64,000 nucleotides of DNA from Allacma fusca (Eukaryota; Arthropoda; Collembola; Symphypleona; Sminthuridae): NCBI GenBank assembly GCA_947179485.1, contig OX359246.1:60491632-60555631 (forward strand), given 5' to 3'. The notes under the pieces were generated by a model. The model did not search any database. It had not been told where the DNA came from and was given only the letters and a program-made list of their open reading frames with translations. Below, one piece after another: positions 22,301 through 35,436 of this stretch. The position numbers and the translations under genes were made by a program. Each line of letters opens with the position of its first letter. The stretch's first letter is position 1.

Positions 22301-25300
22301 TGCAATAAAGCGTATCTGGCTGAGAGGGTAGAAATGAGGATATGCAAGTTAATTTTTATACTGTTCTTGCTCACAAAATGAATGCACAGTACTGTATCTA
22401 CGGATTTAAGCACTAGCTCAAATACAGATATTAGATATGAGGCTACACTCAAATCGCCAGAGATTACACACCCTATGGGCTATTACCCATAATGAGAGTT
22501 TCAGCTTCACTAGTTCGTTTCAACCCTTATAGTCTCACACAGGATATTACATTTGTAGAACACATTATGTCATGATATTACGAATTACGATCCGCCCTTG
22601 CATCCTCAACAATTACAGTGCACGTGGAGTCAATTCCAACAACAATGCTGCACCTTCACCGGCTCCTATAACAATCCCTATATTTAGATACGACTGTGAG
22701 CTTGTACTATATTTTTACAGCTTGTTTACATTATTAGGAAGCTCCTGGGATAGACTTGTCGTGTTCCTATCGGACTTACAATTTTGAAAGGACTGTATAA
22801 TGTCATAAGTGACTTATACTTAACCCTTGATTTGCAAAAAAAAATTATTGCGAGATAAAAATTCTGCAATAAGGGCTCCCTCCTTGGTTTTCATACATGG
22901 ATTTCTATGGCAGTGGATTCCCCTTAATTATCTTGGATTTTTAGCCCAGTGGACAGATTTGGCTAGTTATAATAAGCAGGACTGTTATTGAAAGGAGCTT
23001 TTCCTTTGATTGGAGGTAATGGGTGCCCCAATTATGCAAATATGTAATTTTTCCAAGTTGTAACTTGTAAACAATGAACAATAGAAAGGGCCGGGATGTA
23101 TAATGAAGTTAAAGGAGCAATCTGTGCGTGTGCTCCACAGACGCAGACACACAGATCATTGCTAATGTTTGGGTCATCAATGTCGCATGTGACTCCTTCA
23201 TTGCTTCTAATAAGTGCGTAAAACCTTTTACAGACGTAAGCAGGTAAATAGTGTGTGTAGACAATGAAAAATAACAACGCAAATTGTTCCTTTGGTCGTA
23301 TCAACCAGCCCCGTATTTGCTTTATAGTAATTAGGTATTCAAAATGAGACCAAAAGTAAATAATAATTTTTTGTTCTTATCCCCATAACCTATAAGTGTC
23401 AGCATTTTGAGGAGTTACTTTTTTCAAGGCATTCAAATTTTGAATTGACTAGGATACTTGTGATAAAATCTTTGGTGGTTTTTATGACAGATTTTTTTGT
23501 TATTGTGTTTCATTAAATTAAATGCTGATAGGAATCAATGAGTGGAAGTCACAGGGTGAGGAGAGTGTTTGAATGGTTATACGATTGATTATAATATTTA
23601 TTAAAATGCCGTAAACATGCCTTTACTTGGAGATCCCAAGACCTTTAGTCTGTCTTACCTGTCATTAGGTAATCATTTAATGAGTAGTGGGTCGGAAATA
23701 AATTACATGTAATTCCCCTCATTGCTCTAGCACTTTTGTCTGTATAGCAATTCAGGCGAAGGGCAGATATGGAATGATGGAATGAGAGAGGATTCATAGT
23801 AAAAGGCATTGTGTGTAGGCGGATGATCCTGAGGTTTTTTCCGTGTTAATTTTTTTTTACTATAACATCGGTCATATTAAATTGCTTAAGCAGAGCAGAG
23901 GTCAAAATTAAAGAAAATATTTACGGCCAGTTTACTAAAATCACTCTATAATAATTATTAAGGACAGTTTTTATTTTTTTGATGTTGTTATCTCAAACAA
24001 TACTTTTTTCTGATGTGTGTATGGATATTCTCCACGTGTTATTTTTTTAAGATCTACTCCTGATTATGTTGTCATAATAATATTTGTACCCTTGAAATTT
24101 CAACTGATTTCAATATCAATATTTATCATCGGAGACTCAACTATTAATTTAAATGTCAGGACGTATAGCGGACTGTAAGCACGTGAAGAGAATTTATTAT
24201 TGTGAAGGGAATCATTGCGTTGACAATTTTTATCTTTACCGTTTGTCATCACAACTGTCTACGCGTATACGAATAAGATACGCTTCCACATAAGACAAAT
24301 AATTGTCAGGGAAATAGAGATATTTTGTAATGCTGTGTATTCCTGGGCGAAGGTCGTTGAATCAAATATGTAGATGACGTGAGATCACTTCCAAATTTCC
24401 GTAGTTATAAGTGTTGTCAATGGTATGTTATGAATGCAAATTAGAAAAAAATTAATGTTGCAAACATTTCACGTGAAATGACTTAATGGACATGCGATTA
24501 GAGTATTAGAATCTCTGCAGTTTGTGGATGTTGAATACAATCAATGCTACAATTTCAGGGTGTCTATATAAAAATATATTATTAAATGTTATGTATTTTT
24601 TTGTGGTGGTGAATTCTTTGAGGCAAATTTTTCACCAGGCAACAGTATATTTAATGATAATTATTTATATAACTGAAATTAACTCCTTTGGTTGACGTTT
24701 TAATACTCCGTTATAAATTTTGCAATAGTATTAGCGCGCAAAACTTATAAGTTTATAATTTAGCCCGACCAAATTGTCCCTTATGATCCTTATACAGGAA
24801 TGGATTAACTCTCTCGCCCGACCTTTTGGAAAAGATTGATTGGTCTCATTTGTCTGGCATGAATCTGTAACAAAGCTCTAAACAAAAGTTTGAAATTGTT
24901 TAAATTTTTGATCCAGACAAAAACACTGGTCGGGACCTGAACAGTACCAGCAATATTTGTGAGCTATCTGAAAAGGGGAGGTCAAAAGGTTCGGCAAACG
25001 TAGCGGGAAATAATATTCCAAATTTAAAAAGATCAACAATAACAAAGATTGAAGATTGAAGGATAAAAAAATTTCCTCTTTTTCCTTAAGGGGCCGTGGT
25101 GAGTTGAATTTCTGTGGTATTTGCTATTTAAATTATCACCCTATACACAGTTCCAAACCCGAAAGTTTATTCCAATACTAACACATAAAATCACTTAAAT
25201 AAGTTCAAAATCATTATCAAGGGGGAAAAGGGTCGCTTGGAAAAACCTATTTTGGACTGATGTAGTGTTATCCACAATTTGGCAATCAAATTTTGTCACT

Positions 25301-26946
25301 TTCGTGAAATTGTTGATCACACTGCTCGACTTTGCTGTTGGTTTCGAACACAGGGTCCCATGCAAGAATTTCCCTCAATTTCGTGATTTTGTGCTCTTCT
25401 GTCTGTCTAGCGGATAGAATAGGTTTTACCAATTAATTAATTGAGCCTATGGATCTTCCATATTTTTTAAAAATATAATTAATAATATGTTTTTAAATTT
25501 AGATAGTTACCTCGATGAACTGATCTCCACAAGTATGCATGCAAATATTTACTCCTGCTTGTTTGTGCTAGGATGAGAAAGATATTTTGCAGCACGGTGT
25601 AAACATATTTGTTTAGAAGAATTGTGTTAGCTTGCTTCAAGGTTTTTAAATACAATTAATAGAAATTTGTACAGGATATTTTTAAATTTGAAGCTTTATT
25701 GTAGTTTTGACAGCAAAAAGCCATTAAAATTTAATTCTTGAAAAGATAGGGAGAGGACAGTTGTACAGCCTTTCCATTCCTGACGTTTTTCGGGGGACAA
25801 GGTTCCCCTTCCTCCCCCCCCTTTTTCCCGAGTGCCTGCACCCATCGATTTGGAAACTTATGGAGTAAAAATTATTTGATTAATCCACACCTGATGGGAA
25901 TTAACATGTAGTGCTTGTCGACAATAATGATACAATTTATTTAAAGTAAGAAGAATGTAAGCAGTAGCACTGTCATGGTACACAGTAATTAGATAGTCTG
26001 GAACACAAGTATTACTATATAATAGGAAAAATTGGAAATGTGAACGCGTGCTCACAGCACACGCTTTTGGTAATGCTTAATTGTACTTCAAGAAACGTTT
26101 TGTATACAGAAGATAAAGCACTGTAAATATTGCTTTGTACAAACAGCTTATAATAATTATGAAATAACATTGAGTTGTGAAAATTAACTCCTTCGGAAAT
26201 ATAATTATTCATCCATGATCATGGATATTTTCTTCTTCTCGCACTCTTCAATCTTTCAGTCTCAAAAAATTTGGCGGTCGAACAACTGTCTTTTCTTAAA
26301 ATTTAAAACTTTAGGCCTGGATAAGAGTCTAAAATAGAGGCACATCATGAATCTAATTCACACCTGCACTTTTGTATTTCTTCATGCTTTGGTAACGGTT
26401 GGAGTCATTCATTAAATGACGGAATACACACACAAACACACATGATAAATGATTGAAGCAGTAATTTGTACGGAATAATTACATTTGAACCGTAAAATTT
26501 AAGCTCACATAATAGGACACAAATATTAAACACAATACCCTCGACAATATTATCCTAAACAGCAAATATGAATTTAAAATGGAATTACTCGGAAGGAATG
26601 ACTCGATTGATAATCATGTGTTGACATTTGTGTACATATTATTGTCCTATAATCATTATCTGCTTAAAAAGGCACTGGAACAGAAAAATAGTTATTTATA
26701 TCTAAATATGTATACATTTTTTAAAATATGTTATGCTAATCACAAGAGTGACCCTTGAAGAGCCTTGTTTTGATAATTTACAGAAAGCTGAAGTCTTGAA
26801 AATTAACATAAATAAATCATGCTTTTACATGCATTCACATTTCTTACAATTAAAAACCTGCAGTCCTACGAAAGATTTTTATTAGGAAGGTTTGGGAGGA
26901 CGTTGGGATGGGGGGGGGGGTTGGCGAGGGAGGAAGAGACAGGAAA
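19359..26946. other. long AT-rich intergenic stretch
   Basis: I find no gene I can support in these 7.6 kb. Open frames at 19927-20316, 22246-22787 and 23032-23304 have no domain, signal peptide or consistent splice partner. The right part, from about 25880, is one arm of the inverted duplication and includes the 3' flank of the PAK gene. Confidence 0.55.
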
Positions 26947-29900
26947 TTAAAACTCCTTGTGAAGAATTCTTTGAGCTTCCCGAATAAGTGGGACGAGAGT
27001 TTTCAATGGGGCTGCTTTCCGTAAAAAGGGATGACAGAGAAGTTGATCCGCCGAGTATCTCGTATCAACATCAACTTCCAAACAGTGGTCCAGGAAATCT
27101 TGGAATTCAGGTGTTTGCTTGTCCCAGCTAGGGATATGGGGCCGTCCTGTAGTAGCAATTAAATACAAGGCTCTCAAAGGTGTCTCTTGAAGATAAGGTG
27201 GTTCCCCATCAATCATCTCGATGGCCATGATTCCCAAGGACCAGATATCCACCTTCGCTCCGTACTGTTTCCGAGTGACCACCTCCGGAGCCATCCAATA
27301 AGGTGTCCCCACCATCGTATTTCGTTTCTCATTCTCTTGAACATTGGCACAAAATCCGAAATCAGTCACTTTCACGCTCCCATCCGAGCCCAAGAGCACA
27401 TTATCGGACTTGATATCCCGATGAATGACCCCTTTGCTATGTAAGAAGGCAATGGCTTGTAGAACTTCTTTGCACACGGCCGCAATCTGATCCTCCCTCA
27501 TGACCGTCTCCATCACCACATCAGTCAGGGGACCCCCTCGGAGCAACTCCATGATCACCCAGAGATGGTCATCAACAACGTAAGCATCCAGAAAGTTAAC
27601 CAGATTTGGATGATGGAAGCCCTTCATTACTTTAATTTCATTCAAAATCAGTTCTTTCTTGGGTTGACGAGCTAAATCGATATCCTTGATCGCTACCCTT
27701 TGATTGGTTTCCCTGTCTAGGGCAGTGAACACAGTTCCGGATGCTCCGGCCCCTACCTCCCTATCCTTTTGAAATCGGTTATAGGGATCTCCATGATTAC
27801 ATATTTTCCGCATTTCTAACATCACCTCCTCATCGGATAGCCGAGATGATGATCCTTGATTTTGATGTGATCGGATAGTGACTGTGCTCGTGTCAACCTT
27901 GATTTGCTCTTTAGATTTCAAGCCAGCTGGGGCTGAGCCCGTCACTTCGTGGTTAATGTACGTCGGTTCTTCTTTTTCTTTGGGGACCACTTGCTGGATT
28001 TGCTTCTTCGGAGGTAGGGGAGGGCGATCGTCTAAGGCCTTGTCAATACACTCATCCTCCTCAGCCTTGGGCATCATCATATGAGCATTTTTATTATTGT
28101 TGAGGTAGGCCAGTAATTTCGCGGCCTGGATAGCTTGCTCAGGATTCTTTTCCAGTGCATCGAGGCCCAGCTCCTTCTGTAATATATTGTGCCATTGGTC
28201 TGGGAGATTCCCCGTCCTCACCCATTTCCCCGTCTCCTTGTCCTTATTGACGTGCAAACTGTGTTGGACATTTGAGGGGGAGCTAATTTCTAACTCGTTG
28301 GATTTGTGCCCGAATCCCAGCTTTCTTTTGATTTTCTCCATCTTTATAAATCCTGGAAAATCACACAAGAACAAAGTCAGTCCAAGCTTGTTGCCCCTTC
28401 CTCACTTCTACTTGAACACTTCCCTTTAACTACAGTTTCATTAATTATACAAAAATCAAAATTTGATCAACAAGGAATACATTCCCATATTGAAGAGGGA
28501 AAATAAATTATGTTGATGTCTTTCTCAGTATAGGAGCAAAATGATCTACAGGATATTTTGCCTGAAATCAGTCCATGTGTATCTATTTAAAAGTAAACAT
28601 TTTTAAAATTGTTAATAATGCAGCAACTGGGAATGGGTCCAACTGCATTTTTGCCTCTATAATAAAAAAAATCTTAAGAGATTTTTTCAAAGAGACTACT
28701 ACACTCTGCTTGTACATATATCCAGTTTTGTTTAAACCTCTTTTTTTTTTGCATCCACACCGACGATATCTCTCATTCAATACAAATTGTTTACATAATA
28801 ACATACGTACTTCCAGGATTCCGTCCAAGGTACGTGCCGTCCCAGGGGAGTTCACAATTCGCAGCAAAGACCCGAAATTCTAATGGAATCAAAAATTCTG
28901 AGGAAGGCAAACCCGATTGTCAGGGACGCGTTGTGGAAATAAATCCGCTGATTTCCCGCAAGCCAACACTCAATAAAGCTTTCTAAAAGGGCGTTGTCAA
29001 GCCTGAGTTTTCCGGAGAATTTACTTTTAAAACTCTACTCTATAAATCACAGGGCATGGAGGAACGCTGATTAGTAATCTCTACACACAGTTAGTATACA
29101 CAACCACCTGTGGGATTTCCCTAATGGGTATTTAAATCTGAGCAAGAGAGTCCCTCAATCCCCAAAAAATGTGGAATGCTATCCCCTTCCCTCAGACTCT
29201 TAACAGAAGAAGGAAACAGTCACAAATAAATGAGCAAATAGCTGGAGAAAAATACTCCTCGTAACTAACCCTTGATTATATTTAGATAGTCCCCGCAGGC
29301 CGTCAAGAGGAAATAAACTCATAAATATGACTATACTGGCAGGGCCTGTATCAGCCCATGAGGTTAAACTTCATTGCCACAAACTACAAAATATAGATTA
29401 GTAATTCGCACTCTTGATATCCTATATATACTGATTTATGCAAAGCTAAATACTATTCTATGTAGGAATCTACTATAGTCTATGACAAAAACTCAAGTGT
29501 GAATAAAATCCCAACTAATCATATTTGTGACAATATGTATACTTTTATCATGGGGGACACAACCTTCGAAACCTTTGTGTAATCAAGCCCCATATGTAAC
29601 TTCATATACATAGAAAATGTTGACTAATAGTCAACAACACAATCAAGTCAAAGGCAATGGAGTATGTGTCTATAGTTCCAACTAATTCCACAAACCTTCA
29701 ATATTTTCCAGCATTAGGCTTCCGACGGCCCGACTGATAAATGTAAAATAACTGTGAATTAAATAGAACTGACAATGAGTCAGTGAGTGAGTGACAAAGC
29801 ACAGAAAATTCCTTTTCTGCTCCAACAAAATCTTGCTCTACTTTCTCTCAATGTGTATTGTGTTTGTAAGTTATTGAGTCTTCAAAAGTTATGCGGACAA

Positions 29901-30400
29901 AGTTATGGGCTGTAATAAGGGCTGTCTTAAAATTTTGACAGTGCGCTTTCGTAGCGTGCCTTTTTTTTTACTAATGACCATAAATATTTTAAATAAAATT
30001 GGAAGACAGAGATTTTACTTTCATATAGTACTATAATAATTATTACATTGTCATTTTTATTGGATATCTTAAAACCTAATCTTCCCTGGGAAGAGGGCTT
30101 TCTTCTTAAACTAAAATTATGACTATGACAGTGTAATTGCAATTTAGATACGCTGATTACAAAATTATTTGGATGATATGGGCGCCGCCCAAAAGGAATC
30201 CTTCAATAAAATAATTGATTTGAATAATAATTATGAATTAGGGGGAAAATGAAGAGAGAGAGGAGATGTGTGTGGTTTTGTGAGTAAATGATTACTGCCT
30301 CTCTTATTCATACTTCGTAGCCTCTATGCCACATTCCCAGACGCGCTCTTCAGTGCCTCTCAGGGGGAGTTCCCCTCTGAATTACGGTAATGCTAAAAAT
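25880..30400 (+). repeat. arm A of inverted segmental duplication (PAK region)
   Basis: The sequence from about 25880 to 30400 reappears as reverse complement at about 36640-41337. Matches extend far beyond the coding region: the 3' flank (AGAGTGACCCTTGAAGAGCC near 26745 against GGCTCTTCAAGGGTCACTCT near 40465) and the distal 5' flank (GGCGCCGCCC near 30181 and 36902). The arms differ by many substitutions, small indels and inserted elements. Limits are by eye. Confidence 0.8.
26947..28341 (-). CDS. group I p21-activated kinase (PAK), single coding exon, 464 aa
   Basis: A serine/threonine kinase activated by Cdc42/Rac. It starts at ATG 28341 rather than the longer frame's 28374, because an acceptor TTTTCCAG lies 12 bases upstream, so a noncoding 5' exon is spliced on. 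The CRIB/p21-binding region is at residues 19-40 (ISSPSNVQHSLHVNKD; the usual F is V and the G after HV is N). The kinase has its glycine loop at 197-202 (GAGASG), VAIK lysine 219, HRD 307-309, DFG 327-329, APE 351-353, and activation-loop Thr342 in [16 protein letters not shown] and KSDN are group I-like. At 464 aa it is shorter than typical PAK1-3 (about 545): the N-terminal proline-rich Nck/PIX region is missing or reduced. The coding part has no intron, unlike usual PAK genes, which suggests a retrocopy-like origin. Upstream lies UGT1 on the same strand. Confidence 0.9.
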   Translation of the reverse strand: MEKIKRKLGFGHKSNELEISSPSNVQHSLHVNKDKETGKWVRTGNLPDQWHNILQKELGLDALEKNPEQAIQAAKLLAYLNNNKNAHMMMPKAEEDECIDKALDDRPPLPPKKQIQQVVPKEKEEPTYINHEVTGSAPAGLKSKEQIKVDTSTVTIRSHQNQGSSSRLSDEEVMLEMRKICNHGDPYNRFQKDREVGAGASGTVFTALDRETNQRVAIKDIDLARQPKKELILNEIKVMKGFHHPNLVNFLDAYVVDDHLWVIMELLRGGPLTDVVMETVMREDQIAAVCKEVLQAIAFLHSKGVIHRDIKSDNVLLGSDGSVKVTDFGFCANVQENEKRNTMVGTPYWMAPEVVTRKQYGAKVDIWSLGIMAIEMIDGEPPYLQETPLRALYLIATTGRPHIPSWDKQTPEFQDFLDHCLEVDVDTRYSADQLLCHPFLRKAAPLKTLVPLIREAQRILHKEF

Positions 30401-30962
30401 AATATTTAAGCCATTACAAGGTGCTGGGCCTGCCAGGAAGGCTATAAATAAATTAAAGCATTGAGGGTAGAAACGGAGGATCCCTTCGAGAATCCTTTAG
30501 AAATATTATTCTTGTTATGTCAAATAGATATCTACATATTCCAATGAGAGGTGCTTAACCTCTTGATAGACTCACCGGCATTCAGGGAATGCTGGAAATA
30601 ATTTCCAGAATTGTCCCCAGTTGTTCCAGGGAGCAAACCATTTTGTATGGAGAATTATTTATTAGCAGGAATAGTTCCTGTGATTTTATTTTTAACCGAG
30701 ATTATTATTAATTACTGTTACTACAGGGAAATAAGCAGTACTGCTCTGTTCCAAGGTCGCAGCGTCATACAGACGTTGGGTGAAAAATTAAAAAATCCTT
30801 GAAAAGTTTGTCTGCTATGGTAATAATATTAAATCCCATGTACATTTTAACGTATGAATGTATGTATATGCCTTGTTTTTCTCATTAGTATTCTTTAGCA
30901 CAATTACTAATGAAAATGAAGAAACGAGGAATGCGTAATTAATGGCTCACTGTTTATTATTC
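28342..30962. other. PAK 5' flank (noncoding, duplicated)
   Basis: This holds the intron acceptor (28353/28352) and the presumed 5' untranslated exon of the PAK gene, whose exact place I cannot fix. No other gene is seen. Much of it is duplicated in inverse orientation at 36640-38890. The short frame at 28583-28867 has no support. Confidence 0.5.
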
Positions 30963-32751
30963 TCACTGTGTTTTCTTATTCTTAGGTGAGATGCTCGAGG
31001 ATCTGCGGAATACCTTTCTGTACAATATTTTAGTGACCTTAATGGTGAAGAACAATGATACAATGAGCATTGAGGCAAGTATTGCAATCACATCCAAGGA
31101 ATGATACTGGATGAAACTTAGTTTCCTGGCAATAGAGCGGAGATGTGGCGCCCCCTTGTGGCGCATAACATATTCGCACCAAAATACTGCTGTGTCCAAG
31201 GCGGTCATGGGCAGGTCACGGAACAACACTGACATTTCTTGTACCTTGCGTTTGTACCTGTGTTTTAGATCAGATGTTACGTTTCAAGTTATAGAATCAA
31301 ATATTCTAAATAAAATCCCTCTCAGCCAAGTGTGTATATTCTCACGCAGGATTAGTCAGGATGGTTTGAATAGCCTTGGAGACATCTTCTTCTGTTACGT
31401 CCACAATCTCTAAGAAAGTGGCGATCCCTTCTTTAACATATCGGTTGACATTCATGTCCTGATCACCAAATACTGGGATACCTACTAATGGAACTCCGTG
31501 GTAAATTGCTTCTTGCGTGCTGAGTAGACCTCCGTGAGTTATGAAAAGCTTGACGTTTGGATGAGCTGGTTAAAGAACAAAATAATTTACATATAACAGT
31601 CAGGGACAATTTAATAGAAATCTTTCGGATGAACGATCCTACCTAGAATATCCTGCACAGGAAGCCATTTTGAAAGTCTTACATTGGGTGGTAAATCTGT
31701 CATATCCTTGGAGTCCCATTTCCACAGAACACGCTGTTTAACACGAGAGAAAGCATTTACAAAAGCCTTCCTTGTTTCCTCCGCCATATCCTGCCCCTTT
31801 AAAATTGAGCCAAGACTGAATAGGATGACACCATCCTTGGCTCCAGAAATGTATTCCTCTAAATCCTGAAAAATTAAAATGCGAAATCACATCTTTTCCT
31901 TGATTTTTTATTATTACTTCAATGCTATATTTTTCAACCGTGGTTACTTTTGGCAAAGGTTTTCCAGGCCTGCAATGGACACCTCCAATTTCAACGATAT
32001 CAGGCATCGTCGGGCGCGGACGGTTAATGGAAAAATGTGAATTTACAAACATCATACTAAAATTGGATTCCAGTTCATTCAATCCTGGAACGTCCTCTCC
32101 TAAATATTTTCTGTAAATGCTTTCGTATTGACTATAAACTGAGAAATAGCCCAACCAAAATAATTTTGAGAATGCGAAGTTCACAATTCTTTGAAGGAGA
32201 TTCATTTCTTCGTCGAAAGGAAGTATTGGATCTGGAACGAAAGACGGCGGCAAGTAGTTGCCAAGCTGCATTGCAAAAGGAGGTGGAGTTGGAAGAGGTG
32301 TGGAACGAATCACTGGAGCCCCAAGTTTGTAAGCAAATCCTTGTAAACAGTGATTGGCAAAGGCGTCAATAATCACCAAATGGAAGGTCTCTTGAAGCAA
32401 CTTCATGAACTCAGGATTTTGATAGGTGGCATGACATCCATCAATAACGGGTTTATTCGTAATTTTAAAGAGTCCGAGAACACCTTCCTTACGACTTTCC
32501 AAGGGATTTGAGTCAGTAAAAAAATCAAACCCATCTAAAATTACAATGTCTCTGATATTTGGACTGTCGATTGTGGTTTTGAAACTGGAGACTATTGTAA
32601 TGGAATGATTTCGGTTAGCCAAGCTTTCAACAGTTGCTTCAATTATAATCTTGTGACTCCTGGGGCTGATTGGACAGAGGACTAGGACATTTTCACTTAG
32701 GACTTGGGAGACAAGAATTACGCTTAAAAGAGTTCAAATGGTAATCTTCAT
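30963..32751 (-). pseudogene. UDP-glycosyltransferase copy 1 (UGT1), stop at codon 6
   Basis: Four exons on the minus strand: 31948-32751, 31643-31865, 31346-31565 and 30963-31257. Phases are 0, 1, 2 and the total is 514 codons, the normal UGT size. UGTs transfer sugar from a UDP-sugar to small lipophilic molecules in the ER membrane. The signature is WLPVQDIL with AHPNVKLFITHGG across the exon 2/3 junction, then GVPLVGIPVFGDQDMN. A C-terminal membrane helix (IAILASMLIVSLFF) is followed by a basic tail with an ER-retrieval-like KKTQ end. The copy's sixth codon is TGA inside the signal peptide, where UGT2 has CTA. Everything after it is open. It is a young pseudogene, a sequencing error, or a gene that starts downstream without its signal peptide. 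The paralogue at 42177-44825 is nearly identical. Confidence 0.85.
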
Positions 32752-34563
32752 TTTAATAGTTTTAAATAAATTCACTGAGAAAGTATTTTGTGTTATCTTG
32801 GTCTGCAATCTGCCAAGATTCGAATTTTATCCAATGCTAGAGATCTTGTATTTTAACTATTAAATTGTTTGAACTTGATTTGCTACTTTATGTTTTATTA
32901 ACAGTCCAATGTTTCATTGCGTGATTTTAAGACACAGATTGTATCTTTTGTGGCTCTTGCACGTACAATACAAGTAAATATGAAATAATTAGGAGCAACC
33001 TATCCCAGTTTAAACCATTGAGTGACTGCATGTGTGATAATTTGTGTCATCTATAGGCGCCAAAACTTGTGAAGGTTGCATTTTGCTTACTACATTAGCT
33101 GTCAATTATTCCAGTCCAAAATTTCTCAAGTCAAAGCCATAGAACCAAAATTTGTGCAACATTTTGGTTTATACGTATTGTGGACAGTGAGTCCTAAGGC
33201 TAGAAATGGACTTGGTTCGAAAGTACAAGTTAGGAATGCCCCTTTGAAAAGAACAGTAAAATTAGTTCCAATTTACTATCGGTTTTATTCTGTGCGAAAA
33301 GAAGGCTTGACAGAGGTTCTCAATGACTATTTACTCACTACATTCAAGTTGCAGACTTCTCGATCATTTTTCTTCCTTGCAATCTCACAGAATATTCAGT
33401 TTTCTCTTTGCCACTAAAACAACCTCAACACATAATTTACACCCGTTCAGAACATACAAACGGCGTTTACGACCTAAGTTCACAAACTGCTACTACTTTT
33501 ATTCTGAACTCTGTAGCTTATTGTCAGTCCTGTGGGTTTGAACACTCTCCGCCCTATCACGCCCATAGTAGACAGTATATATATAAAAAAAGTACATTTT
33601 ACAAAGCATGTACATACACCTACATATTACATAGCACATCAACCACAATCAGTACTTCTATCTACTATAAATACATCAACATAAATATACGCATGGTGGA
33701 ACTTTGGACTGTTATGTATGTTATGAAAAATGAAATAAAAAACATTGTGTGAAATGAGATTTATTTAATTTAAGGAAATTGCAAAAAATAACAACTGGAA
33801 AAGCTATAGACTGAAAAATCAGTTTTAAATTAACGTAAAAATATGCAAAATGACAGATGCACTAATGAAATGTAATTAACAATAGTTCCCGAACCAACTT
33901 ATCCACCTTTGTGCTTCGTAACGCACCATAATTTCTGAAAGTATAAGCAACCCCAGTCTACTGTTATTTATTTTGGATTTTCACAATGACCGAAAATGCT
34001 TAATAAAGCTGATTTGTGCTTGTCAACCTGAAATTGTTTCTACTCTTCCAGACAATTACATAGATTCCCAGCGTTTGAATTCAATTAAATATTTACCTTC
34101 GATCCAAATCCAAGGAGTATTTTATTAAATAGCACTGTTACTGTGACTACCAGCTGTATCAGAGGAATTTTTATTAATTCTATACCTCGAAAGACGTACA
34201 ATGTGTAAATCTTCCTGAGGTGTACATACAAGCAATAGTGAATTGGAAAAATGAGAAACATCCGATTTAGCATAGAATTTTGACATCAAATTATACATGC
34301 AACGTTGGCTTCATATTTCTACATGTGACGCCATTTTCTTACCTTAGATCATTGGATCAATTACACAGGGTGTTAGTATTGTTTCTAAACCTAAACATTT
34401 AGTCAGAAAGTAACATTGCTGAACAGACCAAAGACCAAAATACATCTTGCTAAAATCGGTCAGCTGCAAATTAGATATGTAACGAAATGAATAAAAATTT
34501 GTTTGGACCACTTGGATAGGTATTTTATATTGCTGATTTTTGGTATGACAAAGTTCTATTTTG
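32752..34563. other. intergenic stretch near the duplication axis
   Basis: No gene is supported. The inverted duplication must have its axis in or near here. I could not find copy-3 counterparts of UGT exons 1 and 2, so they are lost or too diverged. ORFs at 33076-33752 look accidental. Confidence 0.5.
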
Positions 34564-35436
34564 CTTTTAGTGGGTGTCCTAGTATTTTAGGATCAGGACT
34601 TCAATGTCATCTAGGGCTTATGTTCGGGACGGGACGGAATCGGGAACTAGACAGTTTTGGGGCAACAATTTTGTGGCCATGTTATTTCAGGGCGGAATCG
34701 GGGCGAGCTTCCTTGTCCCGAAGATTTCGGGACGGGACGGAACATTAGAACGGGACAGAAAAGAATACATGTACAGTATATTATTGGTGTAAAAATTATT
34801 ATTATTGTGTATGGGAATTGTTACGTTTAAAATTTGTTATTCTATATGTGAATACCTTTTAAAGTAAACTTCTGCTATTATTGGAGTACTCTTATACAAA
34901 TAGTCAAATTTGGAGCATTTCTTTTGACTGGGATTATGTACGGAACGGGACGTCCCGAGGTTCTCGGGATCGGGCCAGTATCGGGAAAAAATGTTTTTCA
35001 CCATGTTATTTCTGGACGGCATTGGGATGAACTTTTTTGTCCCCAGGATTTTGGGGGCGACGGAATTATCTGCGGGACAAAAACAATTGTCCACAGTAAA
35101 AGCCCTAATGTCAACCAAAATGTTCAAGCAGGGATTGCTACTTTCTTAGAGATTGTGGACGTAAAAGAAGAAGATAACTTCAAGGCTATTCCAACCATAC
35201 TGACTATAATCCTGCGTGAGAATTATATACACTCGCCTGAAAGTGACTTTATTTAGAATATTTGAATACAGCATTTTGAAACGTAACATCTGATTTAAAA
35301 ACAGGTACAAACGCAAGGTACAAGAAATGTCAGTATTGTTCCGTGACCAGCCCATGACCGCCTTGAACACAGCAGTATTTTGGTGCGAGTATGTTATGCG
35401 CCACAAGGGGGCGCTACAACTTTGCTCTATTGCCAG
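34564..35436 (+). pseudogene. UDP-glycosyltransferase copy 3 (inverted, truncated)
   Basis: A UGT fragment on the plus strand, opposite to UGT1 and UGT2. Part of exon 3 lies at about 34564-34611 (GTGGGTGTCCTAGTATTTTA, matching the VGIPVF region but with an in-frame TAG). It is interrupted by a hAT-type element at 34612-35107 and continues at 35108-35215 (AGIATFLEIVDV). Exon 4 follows at 35305-35436 (LFRDQPMTALNTAVFW) with its acceptor conserved. Exon 4 stops in SIA, where another element begins at 35437. Exons 1 and 2 and the membrane anchor are missing. Confidence 0.8.
34612..35107. mobile_element. hAT-type nonautonomous element inside UGT copy 3
   Basis: The ends are TAGGGCTT (left) and AAGCCCTA (right), inverted repeats. 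Flanks are ATGTCATC (34604-34611) and ATGTCAAC (35108-35115), an 8-bp target duplication with one change. Subterminal DNA is full of GGGACGGGACGG-type motifs at both ends. It has no coding capacity (496 bp). UGT1 and UGT2 give the uninterrupted sequence at this site. Confidence 0.82.

Noticed and set aside
34924-35256. 110-codon ORF as a separate gene
   Set aside because: It is a chimera of hAT element sequence and UGT copy 3 exon 3.
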